Positions 9,206-17,550 of a stretch of DNA of 64,000 nucleotides are shown one piece after another (position 1 is the stretch's first letter; the number at the start of each line of letters is the position of its first letter). The stretch is from Arthrobacter sp. PsM3 (GTDB taxonomy: Bacteria > Actinomycetota > Actinomycetes > Actinomycetales > Micrococcaceae): the NCBI RefSeq assembly GCF_030433895.1, contig NZ_JARUXE010000001.1, positions 62,001 to 126,000 on the forward strand, read 5' to 3'. The notes beneath the pieces are model-generated. The model was not told where the DNA came from. It did no database searches and saw only the letters and a program-made list of their open reading frames with translations. A program made the position numbers and the translations under genes.

Positions 9206-9243
9206 GGAACGCAGAAGGAGGCCGTGGCCCCCTTCTGCGTTCC
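9206..9243 (-). terminator. Hairpin between iolG and iolH
   Basis: Perfect 13-base arms GGAACGCAGAAGG (9206-9218) and complement (9231-9243) start three bases after the iolG stop codon on the minus strand. There is no T-tract after it, so it more likely sets mRNA stability or partial termination inside the operon than a full stop. Confidence 0.5.
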
Positions 9244-9245
9244 TC

Positions 9246-10259
9246 CTAGCGGTAGAGGTCGGGCTTGTCGTTCAGTTTCACGGCGACCTTTTCGCCGTTC
9301 TTCTGCGCCTCGACGCCGGCCTCGCAGCAGGCGGCAGTGGCGTACCCGTCCCAGGCGGTCGGGCCGCCGATTTCACCGCGCCGGGCGGCATCGACCCAGG
9401 ACTGGATTTCGACGTCGTAGGCGGCGCCGAAACGCTCCTCGAAGCCGGGCGTGACGTTGCCGCCCCAGCGGCCGTTGCTGCGGGTGTACGGGCCCTTGTC
9501 CCCGCCGATACTCACGATGCCGTCCTCGAAGGAGGCCTGGGTGGCCACCTCGTAGCCGAACTTGGCGTTGACGTAGATCTCGACGTCGGCCAGGACTCCG
9601 GATTCGGTTTCAATCAGTACGTGCTGCGGGTCGTGCTGACCGGCCGGGGCGTTCCGGGTGGCCTTGCCGAGGCGGACCTGGACCGAGGTGATTTCCTCGC
9701 CGGTGAAGTAGCGGATCGCGTCGAATTCGTGCACCACGGAGTCGTTGATCAGCATCTCGTTGGTGAAGCCCGGCGGGGTGGTCGGGTTGCGGTGCTGGTG
9801 GTGCAGCATCAGCAGCTCGCCGAGTTCGGAGTCGCGGATGATCTTGCCGAGGGCGGCGTATTCGGCGTCGAAGCGGCGCATGAAGCCGACCTGGATGCGC
9901 TGGTGGCCAAGCTTCTGCTCTGCCTCGACAATCTTCCAGGCGGAAGCGGCGTCCGGGGTGAGCGGCTTTTCGCAGAGGATCGGGATATCCTTGGCGATCG
10001 CCTTGAGCAGGATGTCCTCGTGCAGGAAGCCGGGGGTGGCGATCAGGACGGCGTTGACGTCGCCGTTGTTGAGGGCGTCGTCGGCGTCGGCGAGGGCGAC
10101 GGCGCCCGGGATGCCTTCGATGGCGGCCTGGGCGCGGGCAAGGTCAACGTCGACGACGGCGGCAACTTCGGCGCCGTGGATGCGGGTGTTGAGCCGCTGG
10201 ATGTGGTCTGCGCCCATACGGCCGGCGCCAATGACAGCTACGCGGAGGGTTTTGGTCAT
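9246..10259 (-). CDS. iolG: Inositol 2-dehydrogenase (IolG), Gfo/Idh/MocA family
   Basis: A 337-residue NAD-dependent enzyme that oxidises myo-inositol to scyllo-inosose, the first catabolic step. The nucleotide-binding GAGRMG is at 11-16, the catalytic-lysine motif CEKPLTP at about 95-101, the family-typical GFMRRFD near 125, and NDSVVHEFDAIRYF carries the active-site His/Asp. Length and motif spacing match inositol dehydrogenases of actinobacteria. It is embedded in the iol operon, 27 bases after iolE. The second dehydrogenase at 263-1366 may serve another inositol isomer. Confidence 0.92.
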   Translation of the reverse strand: MTKTLRVAVIGAGRMGADHIQRLNTRIHGAEVAAVVDVDLARAQAAIEGIPGAVALADADDALNNGDVNAVLIATPGFLHEDILLKAIAKDIPILCEKPLTPDAASAWKIVEAEQKLGHQRIQVGFMRRFDAEYAALGKIIRDSELGELLMLHHQHRNPTTPPGFTNEMLINDSVVHEFDAIRYFTGEEITSVQVRLGKATRNAPAGQHDPQHVLIETESGVLADVEIYVNAKFGYEVATQASFEDGIVSIGGDKGPYTRSNGRWGGNVTPGFEERFGAAYDVEIQSWVDAARRGEIGGPTAWDGYATAACCEAGVEAQKNGEKVAVKLNDKPDLYR

Positions 10260-10286
10260 GGTCTTGTCCTCAGTTCTGGTTGACGT

Positions 10287-11198
10287 CTAGCTGACGGCGG
10301 TGCGGGAGCCGCAGGAGAGCAGGTAGTTGCGGGTGCGCTTGGCGATCGGCATCGGGACGTCGAACGCGACGGGGTACATGTCCTGTTCCACAATGCCAAA
10401 GATCGGCCGGTTCAGCGCCTCGACGGCCTCGATGACGGCGCGCAGGTCCGGCAGTCCGTTCGGCGGCTCGGTCATCACGCCGGCCAGGTTGGCGGCGGCC
10501 CAGGTCATGTTCTCCGCATTGACCTTCCTGAGGATGTCCGGGTTGATCTGCTTGAGGTGCAGGTAGCCGATCCGGTCCGGGTAGTTCTTGATCAGCTCCA
10601 GGCTGGAGGCGCCGCAGTACTCGGCGTGGCCGGTGTCCAGGCACAGGTTGAGGTACTTGCTGTCCGTGGCGGCGAGCAGGGTCTCGATGTCCTCCTGCGC
10701 GCCAACATGCGAATCGGCGTGCGAGTGGAACTGCTGCTTCAGGCCGAAGTCCTCCAGCAGGGTCTTGCCGAGGCGGTTGTGCCCGTCGAAGAGGTCGGCC
10801 CAGGCCTTTTCGGTGAGCTCGCCGCTCTCCACCGCCTCGCCGGTGACGTCATCGCGCCACATCGCCGGGATCACCACGATGTGTTCGCCGCCCATCGCGG
10901 CGGTGAGTTCGGCGACTCTGCGGGCCGGTTCCCAGGCGGATTCCCACTGGTCCAGGCCGCGGTGGAAGGCGGTGAACACGGTGCCGGCCGAGATCTTCAG
11001 ATCGCGGGCCTTGAGTTCCCCGGCCAGCCGGGCGGGGTCGGTGGGCAGGTAGCCGTAGGGGCCCAGCTCAATCCACTTGTAGCCGGATTCGGCCACCTCA
11101 TCGAGGAAGCGTTCCCAGGGGGTCTGCTTGGGGTCATCGGCAAACCAGACGCCCCAGGAGTCCGGCGCGGTGCCGATGATCAACTTGTTCTCAGTCAT
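10287..11198 (-). CDS. iolE: Inosose dehydratase-like TIM-barrel protein (IolE family)
   Basis: A 303-residue xylose-isomerase-like barrel. It opens with GTAPDSWGVWF (9-19), the actinobacterial variant of the IolE N-terminus, and carries WIELGPYGYLP, QFHSHADSHVG, LCLDTGHAEYCG and YLHLKQI segments that supply metal ligands. IolE dehydrates scyllo-inosose to the cyclohexane-trione/dione used by IolD. The position between iolA and iolG in the operon fits. The related inosose isomerase IolI has the same fold, so that assignment cannot be fully excluded. Confidence 0.85.
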   Translation of the reverse strand: MTENKLIIGTAPDSWGVWFADDPKQTPWERFLDEVAESGYKWIELGPYGYLPTDPARLAGELKARDLKISAGTVFTAFHRGLDQWESAWEPARRVAELTAAMGGEHIVVIPAMWRDDVTGEAVESGELTEKAWADLFDGHNRLGKTLLEDFGLKQQFHSHADSHVGAQEDIETLLAATDSKYLNLCLDTGHAEYCGASSLELIKNYPDRIGYLHLKQINPDILRKVNAENMTWAAANLAGVMTEPPNGLPDLRAVIEAVEALNRPIFGIVEQDMYPVAFDVPMPIAKRTRNYLLSCGSRTAVS

Positions 11199-11229
11199 GA
11201 CAGCGTTGTCTTTCTTGTTCGGGCCGGGA

Positions 11230-12747
11230 CTAGTTGGACGGGAAATTGTAGGAGGCGCCCGAGGCGTGGGTCGGTTCCGGCCAGCGGGAGGTGACGACCT
11301 TGCCGCGGGTGTAGAAGGAAACGCCTTCGGGGCCGTAGATGTGCTTGTCGCCGAAGAGCGAGGCCTTCCAGCCTCCGAAGGAGTGGTGTGCCACCGGCAC
11401 GGGCAGCGGCACGTTGATGCCGATCATCCCCACGGTGACGGAGCGCTGGAACTTGCGGGCGTTGGCGCCGGAGGAGGTGAAGATGGCGGTGCCGTTGCCG
11501 TAGGGGTTGGAGTTGATCAGGGCGATGCCGGCGTCGAGGTCCTCGACCCGGACCACCACGAGGACGGGTCCGAAGATTTCCTCGCTGTAGGCGGTCATTT
11601 CGGTCTTCACGTGGTCCAGGACTGTGGGGCCAACCCAGAAGCCGTCCTCGTGGCCGGGGACGACGAGGTCGCGGCCGTCAACGACCATGGCGGCGCCCGC
11701 CGTCTCGGCCTCGGTGACGATCCGGACGATGCGTTCCTTGGAGGCCGGGGTGATGACCGGCCCCATTTCGGCGTCGGGCGCGGTGCCGTTGTTCACCTTG
11801 ACGGCGAGGGCGCGTTCCCGGACCTTGTCGACCAGTACGTCCGCGGCGTCACCGACGGCGACGGCGACCGAGATGGCCATGCAGCGCTCACCGGCGGAGC
11901 CGAAGGCGGCCGCGGCGAGGTGGTCGGCGGCGTTGTCGAGGTCGGCGTCGGGCATGACGATGGCGTGGTTCTTCGCGCCGCCCAGGGCCTGGACGCGCTT
12001 GCCGTGGGCAGTGGCGGTCTCGTGGACGTACTTGGCGATCGGGGTGGAGCCGACGAAGGAGATGCCGTCCACGTCCGGGTGGGTCAGGAGGCCTTCGACG
12101 GTTTCCTTGTCACCGTGCAGGACCTGGAAGACGCCGTCGGGCAGTCCCGCGTCCTTCCAGAGCTTGGCCAGCAGCATCGAGGCGGAGGGATCACGTTCGG
12201 AGGGCTTGAGGATGAAGGCGTTGCCGGTGGCGATCGCCATCGGTGCCATCCACAGCGGCACCATGACCGGGAAGTTGAACGGGGTGATGCCGGCGACGAC
12301 GCCGAGCGGCTCGCGGAAGGAGAAGACGTCGATCCCGGTGGAGACCTGGTCCGAGTAGTCGCCCTTGAGGAGGGTCGGGATGCCGCAGGCGAATTCGATG
12401 ACCTCCAGGCCGCGGCCGATTTCGCCCTTGGCGTCGGAGAGGACCTTGCCGTGCTCGGCGGTGATCAGTTCGGCGAGTTCGTCGATGTGGGCCGCGACGA
12501 GCTCGCGGAACTTGAACAAGACGGCGGTGCGCTTGGCGAGGGAGAAGTCGCCCCAGATGTCGGCCGCGGCGCGGGCGGCTGCGACGGTGGCGTCCAGGTC
12601 CGCCCGGTTGGCCAGCCGCAACTCTGCGGTGACGGCGCCGGTGGCGGGGTTGTAGACGGGCTGGGTGCGGTCCCCGGCGCCTGCGCTTTCGGCGCCGTTG
12701 ATGAAGTGGTGGATGGTTTTGGTGCTGGTGACAGTGGGGGTGCTCAT
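11230..12747 (-). CDS. iolA: Methylmalonate-semialdehyde dehydrogenase, CoA-acylating (IolA/MmsA)
   Basis: A 505-residue aldehyde dehydrogenase converting malonic semialdehyde to acetyl-CoA (and methylmalonate semialdehyde to propionyl-CoA), the last inositol step. I start at the ATG (MSTPTVTSTKTIHHF) rather than at an in-frame codon 50 residues upstream, because similarity begins there and it gives the usual family length. Visible motifs: ITPFNFPVMVPLWM, LKPSERDPSAS, FVGSTPIAKYV, ALGGAKNHAIVMPDA and FGSAGERCMA with the catalytic Cys. It is 47 bases downstream of iolD in the iol operon. Confidence 0.92.
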   Translation of the reverse strand: MSTPTVTSTKTIHHFINGAESAGAGDRTQPVYNPATGAVTAELRLANRADLDATVAAARAAADIWGDFSLAKRTAVLFKFRELVAAHIDELAELITAEHGKVLSDAKGEIGRGLEVIEFACGIPTLLKGDYSDQVSTGIDVFSFREPLGVVAGITPFNFPVMVPLWMAPMAIATGNAFILKPSERDPSASMLLAKLWKDAGLPDGVFQVLHGDKETVEGLLTHPDVDGISFVGSTPIAKYVHETATAHGKRVQALGGAKNHAIVMPDADLDNAADHLAAAAFGSAGERCMAISVAVAVGDAADVLVDKVRERALAVKVNNGTAPDAEMGPVITPASKERIVRIVTEAETAGAAMVVDGRDLVVPGHEDGFWVGPTVLDHVKTEMTAYSEEIFGPVLVVVRVEDLDAGIALINSNPYGNGTAIFTSSGANARKFQRSVTVGMIGINVPLPVPVAHHSFGGWKASLFGDKHIYGPEGVSFYTRGKVVTSRWPEPTHASGASYNFPSN

Positions 12748-12794
12748 GAGAATGTCCTTGGGGGTTTGGATGCCGGGTGGCTCAGGGGCCGGGG

Positions 12795-14756
12795 TCAGCC
12801 GAGCAGCTTGCGCTGGTGGCTCTTGTGGTCGATGTAGGTCTGGAAGGCCTGTTTGGTGGAGTCGAGCTCGGAGACCTGGGAGACCGGGACGTCCCACCAG
12901 GACTCGGAGCTGGGGGCGTCCAGCAGCGGGTCGGATTCGACGTGGATGAGGATCGGGCCGCCGCGTTCGGGGGCCGCCTTGGCGTCCCGGACGGCCTGTT
13001 CGAGTTCGGCGATGACCTTCTCCCCCGGTTCGATCCGGATCACCTTCACGCCGAGGCTTTCGGCGTTCAGGGCCAGGTCCACCGGGAGCCGGTCGCCGTC
13101 GTCGAAGCTGTGGTGTTCCTCATCCAGGGCCCGGTACTGGGTGCCGAAGCGCTGGGAGCCGAGGGACTCGGAGAGCGAGCCGATCGAGGCGTAGCCGTGG
13201 TTCTGGATCAGGACCACGATCAGTTTGATCCGTTCGGCGACGGCGGTGACGAGTTCGGTGTGCATCATGAGGTACGAACCGTCACCCACCATCACGACGA
13301 CGTCGCGCTGCGCCCCGCCCTTCGCGGCTTCGGCCAGCGCCGCGCGCTTGACGCCGAGGCCGCCGGGGATTTCGTAGCCCATGCAGGAGTAGGCGTATTC
13401 GACGTGGTAGCCGAACGGGTCCCGGACGCGCCACATCTTGTGCAGGTCGCCCGGGAGGGAACCCGCGGCGCAGATGACCACGTCCGCCGCGTCCATGGCC
13501 CGGTGCGTGGCGCCGATGATCTCGTTCTGGGCCGGCAGCGGGGTGAAGCGGGTGTTGAAGGCCTCGTCGACGGTGGCGTCCCAGCGGGTCTTCTCGGCAG
13601 CGATCTGCTGCTCCAGGTCCGCGCCGATCCGGTAGCCGCCGAGGGCCTGGCTCAGCTTGACCAGGGCCTTGCGGGCGTCGGCGACGATGGGCAGCGAGGT
13701 GCCGTGCTTGTAAGCGTCGATCGCGGCGACGTTGATGTTGATGAACTGCACGTCCGGGTTCTGGAACGCGGTCCGGGAGGCGGTGGTGAAGTCCTCGTAG
13801 CGGGTGCCGATGCCGATGATCAGGTCCGCGTCGGCGGCGATGGCGTTGGCCGCCGTCGTGCCGGTGGAGCCGATAGCGCCGAGGGAGAACTTGTGGTCCC
13901 AGGGCAGGACGCCGACGCCCGCCTGGGTGTTGCCCACCGGGATGCCGGTCAGTTCGGCGAACTTCGCGAGCTCCTCGTTGGCGTAGGCGTAGAGGACGCC
14001 GCCGCCGGCAATGATGAGCGGGCGCTTGGCGGCGCGGATGGCCTCGGCGGCGCGGCGGATGTCCTCGTCGTCGGCGTCCGGGCGGCGGATCCGCCATTCG
14101 CGTTCGGCGAGGAATTCCTCAGGCACGTCGAAGGCCTCGGCCTGCACGTCCTGGGGCAGCGAGATCGTGACGGCGCCGGTCTCGGCCGGGTCGGTCAGCA
14201 CGCGGAGCCCGTGGTGGAACGCGGAGAACAGCTGCTCGGGCCGGGTCACCCGGTCGAAGAACTTGGACAGCGGACGGAACGCGTCGTTGACCGTGATGTC
14301 GTAGCCGTGGGGCTGTTCGAGCTGCTGCAGCACGGGGTCCGCGGCGCGGGTGGCGAAGGTGTCGCTGGGCAGCAGGAGCACCGGCAGCCGGTTGGTGGTG
14401 GCCAGGGCCGCGCCGGTGAGCAGGTTCGAGGAGCCCGGGCCGATCGAGGTGCTGATCGCGAAGGTCTGCCGGCGGCGGGTGTGGCGGGCGTAGCCGACGG
14501 CCTGGTGCGCCTGGGCCTGTTCGTTGCGGCCCTGGTAGTACGGCATGATCGTCGGATCGAGTTGCTGGTACTGCTTGAGGGCCTGGCCGACGCCGGCGAC
14601 GTTGCCGTGGCCGAAAATCCCGAAGGTGCCCGGGATGAGCCGCTCGCGGTAGTCCTGGCCGCCGATCGAATCGACGGTGTACTGCTTGGACAGGTATTCG
14701 ACGACGGCCTGGGCGACCGTCAGTCTGCGTGTTCCGGGGGCAGTTCTCGTTCCCAT
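12795..14756 (-). CDS. iolD: 3D-(3,5/4)-trihydroxycyclohexane-1,2-dione hydrolase (IolD)
   Basis: A 653-residue thiamine-diphosphate enzyme that opens the six-membered ring to 5-deoxyglucuronate. The N-terminal ThDP-binding domain shows GTFGIFGHGNVAGVG and STSIGPGSSNLLTGAA. A central domain carries IIAGGGVLYA and ADLIIGIGTRYEDF. The C-terminal pyrimidine/diphosphate domain contains VVMVGDGSYLMMHTELVTAV, the GDG...N-type metal site, and a PSSESWWDVPVS end typical of IolD. It lies six bases after the aldolase gene, so the two are probably coupled. Confidence 0.94.
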   Translation of the reverse strand: MGTRTAPGTRRLTVAQAVVEYLSKQYTVDSIGGQDYRERLIPGTFGIFGHGNVAGVGQALKQYQQLDPTIMPYYQGRNEQAQAHQAVGYARHTRRRQTFAISTSIGPGSSNLLTGAALATTNRLPVLLLPSDTFATRAADPVLQQLEQPHGYDITVNDAFRPLSKFFDRVTRPEQLFSAFHHGLRVLTDPAETGAVTISLPQDVQAEAFDVPEEFLAEREWRIRRPDADDEDIRRAAEAIRAAKRPLIIAGGGVLYAYANEELAKFAELTGIPVGNTQAGVGVLPWDHKFSLGAIGSTGTTAANAIAADADLIIGIGTRYEDFTTASRTAFQNPDVQFININVAAIDAYKHGTSLPIVADARKALVKLSQALGGYRIGADLEQQIAAEKTRWDATVDEAFNTRFTPLPAQNEIIGATHRAMDAADVVICAAGSLPGDLHKMWRVRDPFGYHVEYAYSCMGYEIPGGLGVKRAALAEAAKGGAQRDVVVMVGDGSYLMMHTELVTAVAERIKLIVVLIQNHGYASIGSLSESLGSQRFGTQYRALDEEHHSFDDGDRLPVDLALNAESLGVKVIRIEPGEKVIAELEQAVRDAKAAPERGGPILIHVESDPLLDAPSSESWWDVPVSQVSELDSTKQAFQTYIDHKSHQRKLLG

Positions 14757-14762
14757 GGGAAG

Positions 14763-15713
14763 TTACTCCGATGCTTCTGCGGTGCGGGTGGATTCGGTGT
14801 GGTGCAGCAGTGACGCTGCGGTCGCCACGGCGCCGGCGACGTCGCCGTCGTGCGGGTAGAGCAGGGTCCGGCCGACGGTGAGCCCCTGGACGCCGGGGAG
14901 CGCGAGGGCTGCTTCCCAGCTCGCGAAGACGTCGTCCTGGCTGCTGTCCGGGTCCCCGCCCAGGAGCACGGTGGGCAGCGTGGTGGCCGCCATGACGCGT
15001 TCCATTTCGGCCACGACCGGGAGCTTCATCCAGGTGTAGGCGCTGGTGGAGCCCAGGCCCTCGGCGATCGCGACGGACTTGATGACCGCGTTGGTCGAGA
15101 GGTCGTTGCGGATCCTGCCGTTTTCCCGGACGGAGAGGAAGGGTTCCACCATGGCGATGAGCTTGCGTTCGGCGAGGGAATCGATCGCTTTGGCGGTGGC
15201 TTCCAGGGTGGCCACGGTGTCCGGGTCGCCGAGGCAGATGCGGGTGAGCATCTTGCCGCCGTCGGCGCCCAGCGCTTCCAGGGCCGCGGCCGTGTGGCCG
15301 GTGAAGCGGTCATCGAGCTCGTTGACCAGGCCGGAGAGGCCGCCGCGGTTCATCGAACCAAAGAGGAGCTTGCCGTCCAGCGCCCCGAGCAGCAGCAGGT
15401 CGTCCATGATGTCCGGGGAGGCGAGGACGCCGTCCACGTCCGGGTTGGCGAGGGCGATCCGGAGCCGGTCCAGGAGCTGGCGGCGGTCGGCCATGGCCAC
15501 CGGGTCGCTGCCGACCGCGAGGGCGCCGCGGGCCGGGTGGTCGGCGGCGACGATGAAGTTCTGTTTGCCGGATTTGGGGCCGGGGTGGCGGCGGCGCGCC
15601 TTGGCGGCGCGGGCGATCGCGTCCGGGTCTTCGAGCCGGATGGTGCTCAGGTGCTCGTAGCGCCGGGGATCATCGTCCACCGCGGCGGAGGCGGAGGCGG
15701 GATTGAGGCTCAC
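14763..15713 (-). CDS. Cgl0159-type (beta/alpha)8 aldolase, probable functional analogue of IolJ
   Basis: A 316-residue class I-like aldolase of the Cgl0159/DeoC-related family found in actinobacterial iol operons. Visible segments: NFIVAADHPARGALAVG, DGVLASPDIMDDLLLLGAL, MLTRICLGDPDTVATL, AYTWMKLPVV (a lysine placed like the Schiff-base residue) and LPTVLLGGDPD. It likely cleaves 2-deoxy-5-keto-gluconate 6-phosphate to DHAP and malonic semialdehyde, since no conventional IolJ is present in the operon. The start overlaps the iolC stop (ATGA). The reaction is inferred from family and position. Confidence 0.8.
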   Translation of the reverse strand: MSLNPASASAAVDDDPRRYEHLSTIRLEDPDAIARAAKARRRHPGPKSGKQNFIVAADHPARGALAVGSDPVAMADRRQLLDRLRIALANPDVDGVLASPDIMDDLLLLGALDGKLLFGSMNRGGLSGLVNELDDRFTGHTAAALEALGADGGKMLTRICLGDPDTVATLEATAKAIDSLAERKLIAMVEPFLSVRENGRIRNDLSTNAVIKSVAIAEGLGSTSAYTWMKLPVVAEMERVMAATTLPTVLLGGDPDSSQDDVFASWEAALALPGVQGLTVGRTLLYPHDGDVAGAVATAASLLHHTESTRTAEASE

Positions 15714-16711
15714 AGGGTTGCTCCTTCGGTGGAGTAGGTTCCGGGTACCGGCCGGCCGCGTTCGGCGAGCAGCGCGGTGACCTCCTCCGGCGTCGGCATG
15801 GCGTCGGCGCAGGAGAGCCGGGACGCGACCAGCGCGCCGGCGGCGTTGGCGAAGTCGAGGACCTGGGCGAGCGGCCAGCCGGAGAGCAGTCCGTGGCAGA
15901 AGGCCCCGCCGAAGGAGTCTCCGGCGCCGAGGCCGTTGACGGTTTCCACCGGGACCGGAGCGGACACGACGCGTTCGGTGCGGGTCTTCGCCATCACGCC
16001 CTCGGGGCCGAGCTTCACGACGGCGATTTCGACGCCGGCCGCGAGCAGCCGGTCCGCCTGCTCATCCGGGGTGCCTTCGCCGACGGCGACGGCGCATTCC
16101 TTGTCGTTGCCGATCGCCACGGTGACCTGCGGGAGGATTTTGGCGACCTGTTCCCGGGCTTCTTCTTCGGAGGCCCAGAACATCGGCCGGTAGTCGAGGT
16201 CCAGGATGGTGTACTGGCCCGGCTTCAGCGCGGTGCGGGGCCGGGCCTCGTGGGCTGCGAGGTGCGCGGTGCGGCTGGGTTCCTGGCAGAGGCCGGTGAC
16301 GGTGGACCAGAAGATGCCGGCGTCGCGGATGGCGTCCAGGTCCAGTTCCTCTGCCGTGATCTGCAGGTCAGGCGCCGTGGGGAAGCGTCCGTAGAAGTAG
16401 AGCGGGAAGTCCTCCGGCGGCTTGATCGCGCAGAACGTGACCGCGGTGGGCCATTCCTTGACTGCGGTAACGAAGGAGTCGTCGACGTTGAATTTGCGCA
16501 GTTCGCGGTGCAGGTATCTGCCGAAGGCGTCATCGCCCGTGCGGGTGATGACGCCGGCGCGGCGGCCATGGCGGGCAGCGGCCACGGCGACGTTGGACGG
16601 GGAGCCGCCCAGGTATTTTCCGAAGGACGTCACGTCCTCCAGATCCACCCCGATGTCGTTCGGGTAGATATCAACGCTGATGCGCCCGATCGTGAGCAGT
16701 TCGTGGGTCAC
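15710..16711 (-). CDS. iolC: 5-dehydro-2-deoxygluconokinase (IolC), PfkB family
   Basis: A 333-residue ribokinase-fold kinase that phosphorylates 2-deoxy-5-keto-gluconate. I chose the GTG start (MTHELLTIGRISVDIYPND) because family similarity starts there and an AGAAAGG element lies 12 bases upstream; a longer frame would add 31 unrelated residues. Motifs: FGKYLGGSPSNVAVAAARHG (PfkB signature 1 region), an anion-hole NGLGAGDSFGGAF (signature 2 with the catalytic Asp) and ILDLDYRPMFW, typical of IolC. It is the first gene of the iol operon, under the promoter at 16806-16850. Confidence 0.92.
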   Translation of the reverse strand: MTHELLTIGRISVDIYPNDIGVDLEDVTSFGKYLGGSPSNVAVAAARHGRRAGVITRTGDDAFGRYLHRELRKFNVDDSFVTAVKEWPTAVTFCAIKPPEDFPLYFYGRFPTAPDLQITAEELDLDAIRDAGIFWSTVTGLCQEPSRTAHLAAHEARPRTALKPGQYTILDLDYRPMFWASEEEAREQVAKILPQVTVAIGNDKECAVAVGEGTPDEQADRLLAAGVEIAVVKLGPEGVMAKTRTERVVSAPVPVETVNGLGAGDSFGGAFCHGLLSGWPLAQVLDFANAAGALVASRLSCADAMPTPEEVTALLAERGRPVPGTYSTEGATL

Positions 16712-16805
16712 GGTGATCGTGGACCTTTCTGGTGTGAACTCTGTACCTTTACACAGCCTGAGCTTCGGTGCTTGGCGGGCTGGCGTGAGCCGGGCCACAT
16801 CCACT

Positions 16806-16850
16806 ACTTTGCCTTAGAATCCATGTACTGTCAAAGGTTTGTACTGACAT
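16806..16850 (-). promoter_or_regulatory. iolC promoter with inositol-regulon operator, copy B
   Basis: On the minus strand a perfect -35 TTGACA (16829-16834) is followed after 17 bases by a weak -10-like CAAAGT (16806-16811). The block 16829-16850 matches the ABC-operon block (4627-4648) at 19 of 22 bases with the same phasing to the -35, and contains TGTACTGACA in place of TGTCCTGACA. The shared layout supports one regulator for both operons. Confidence 0.6.
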
Positions 16851-16889
16851 ATTTACAACTTGACACAGAGCGCCGACTTGGGCCCACAA

Positions 16890-16911
16890 CGCGGCCGCCA
16901 GGGCGGCCGCG
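16890..16911 (-). terminator. Hairpin downstream of the tautomerase gene
   Basis: Nine-base arms CGCGGCCGC (16890-16898) and complement (16903-16911) with a four-base loop lie between the tautomerase stop and the iolC promoter. It is GC-rich without a T-tract, so it is a plausible but weak terminator insulating the iol promoter. Confidence 0.4.
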
Positions 16912-17005
16912 CGCGTGGCCAGCCGACGGTCATCCGGGTGTCGCCGGGACCGCTTCCGGTGGTGGCCGGGGCGGCTTCCCGTGGGATTCCGGCGGCACCC
17001 AGTGG

Positions 17006-17410
17006 CTACTTGCCGGGGACGCCGAGCTCGCCGGTGACGTACTGGGCCCGGCCAAAACCGAAGGACCAGTCCCCCGCTTTGTTCTCCACATAGCCAATGA
17101 ACACGTCCTCGCCGGCAACCCCTGCGGCTTCCAGGCTGGCGGCGATCGCAGCAAACAGGGACTGCTTCGCCTCCTGGCTGCGGCCGGCCTGGGTGAAGAT
17201 CTGGATCATCACCACATCCGGAGTGCGCTCAAACCCAAGGCCGGCATCCTGGGCGATGATCTGGCCCTGAGCATGCTCGGTCAGCACGTGGAAGTAGTCG
17301 CGCTCCGGAATGCCGTATTCGGCCAGGATGGCGTCGTGGATGCTTTGACTGAGCGCCCGGAGCTGCTCGGGACTCCGGCCCTGGTTGACGTCGATTCGCA
17401 CGAGAGGCAC
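17006..17410 (-). CDS. Tautomerase family protein (4-oxalocrotonate tautomerase-like)
   Basis: A 134-residue tautomerase-superfamily protein. I start at the GTG preceded by GAAGGAG (six bases) because this gives MPLVRIDVNQGRSPEQ, placing the catalytic Pro directly after the initiator Met as the mechanism requires; an in-frame upstream extension would bury it. The length is that of the two-beta-alpha-beta-unit (YrdN/MSAD-like) members, with a second unit around PDVVMIQIFTQAGRSQEAKQ. An inositol-regulon element lies 15 bases upstream of the start codon, so it is probably co-expressed with iol. The substrate is unknown; keto-enol tautomerisation of an inositol ring-opening product is a guess. 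Confidence 0.82.
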   Translation of the reverse strand: MPLVRIDVNQGRSPEQLRALSQSIHDAILAEYGIPERDYFHVLTEHAQGQIIAQDAGLGFERTPDVVMIQIFTQAGRSQEAKQSLFAAIAASLEAAGVAGEDVFIGYVENKAGDWSFGFGRAQYVTGELGVPGK

Positions 17411-17425
17411 TCGATGCTCCTTCCG

Positions 17426-17441
17426 TAGTTTGTCCTGACAT
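17426..17441 (-). promoter_or_regulatory. Inositol-regulon operator, copy C
   Basis: TAGTTTGTCCTGACAT is identical over 16 bases to copy A at 4633-4648. Here it sits immediately downstream of a -10-like TAGTAT on the minus strand, between promoter and start codon, a position typical of repression. This ties the tautomerase gene to the iol and ABC operons. Confidence 0.6.
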
Positions 17442-17487
17442 ACTAACAAATTGCAGGAAGCCGATGCAAGCACCCACCCCACCCACA

Positions 17488-17550
17488 CAACGCGGGGTCA
17501 CATCGCGCCCATCCCGAGGGGTGGGATGGGCGCGATGTGACCCCGCGTTG
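17488..17550. repeat. REP-like palindrome, family 1 copy 1
   Basis: A perfect 28-base inverted repeat (17488-17515 and 17523-17550) with a 7-base loop. The arm begins CAACGCGGGGTCAC. A second copy at 18736-18802 matches 26 of 28 arm bases. Its intergenic location and palindromy suggest a dispersed REP-type element. Confidence 0.8.

Noticed and set aside
11128..14813. Long plus-strand frames (about 570 and 680 codons) opposite iolA and iolD
   Set aside because: They are exact antisense of well-conserved enzymes, are rich in Gly/Val/Asp as expected for reverse GC-rich codons, and show no family features.
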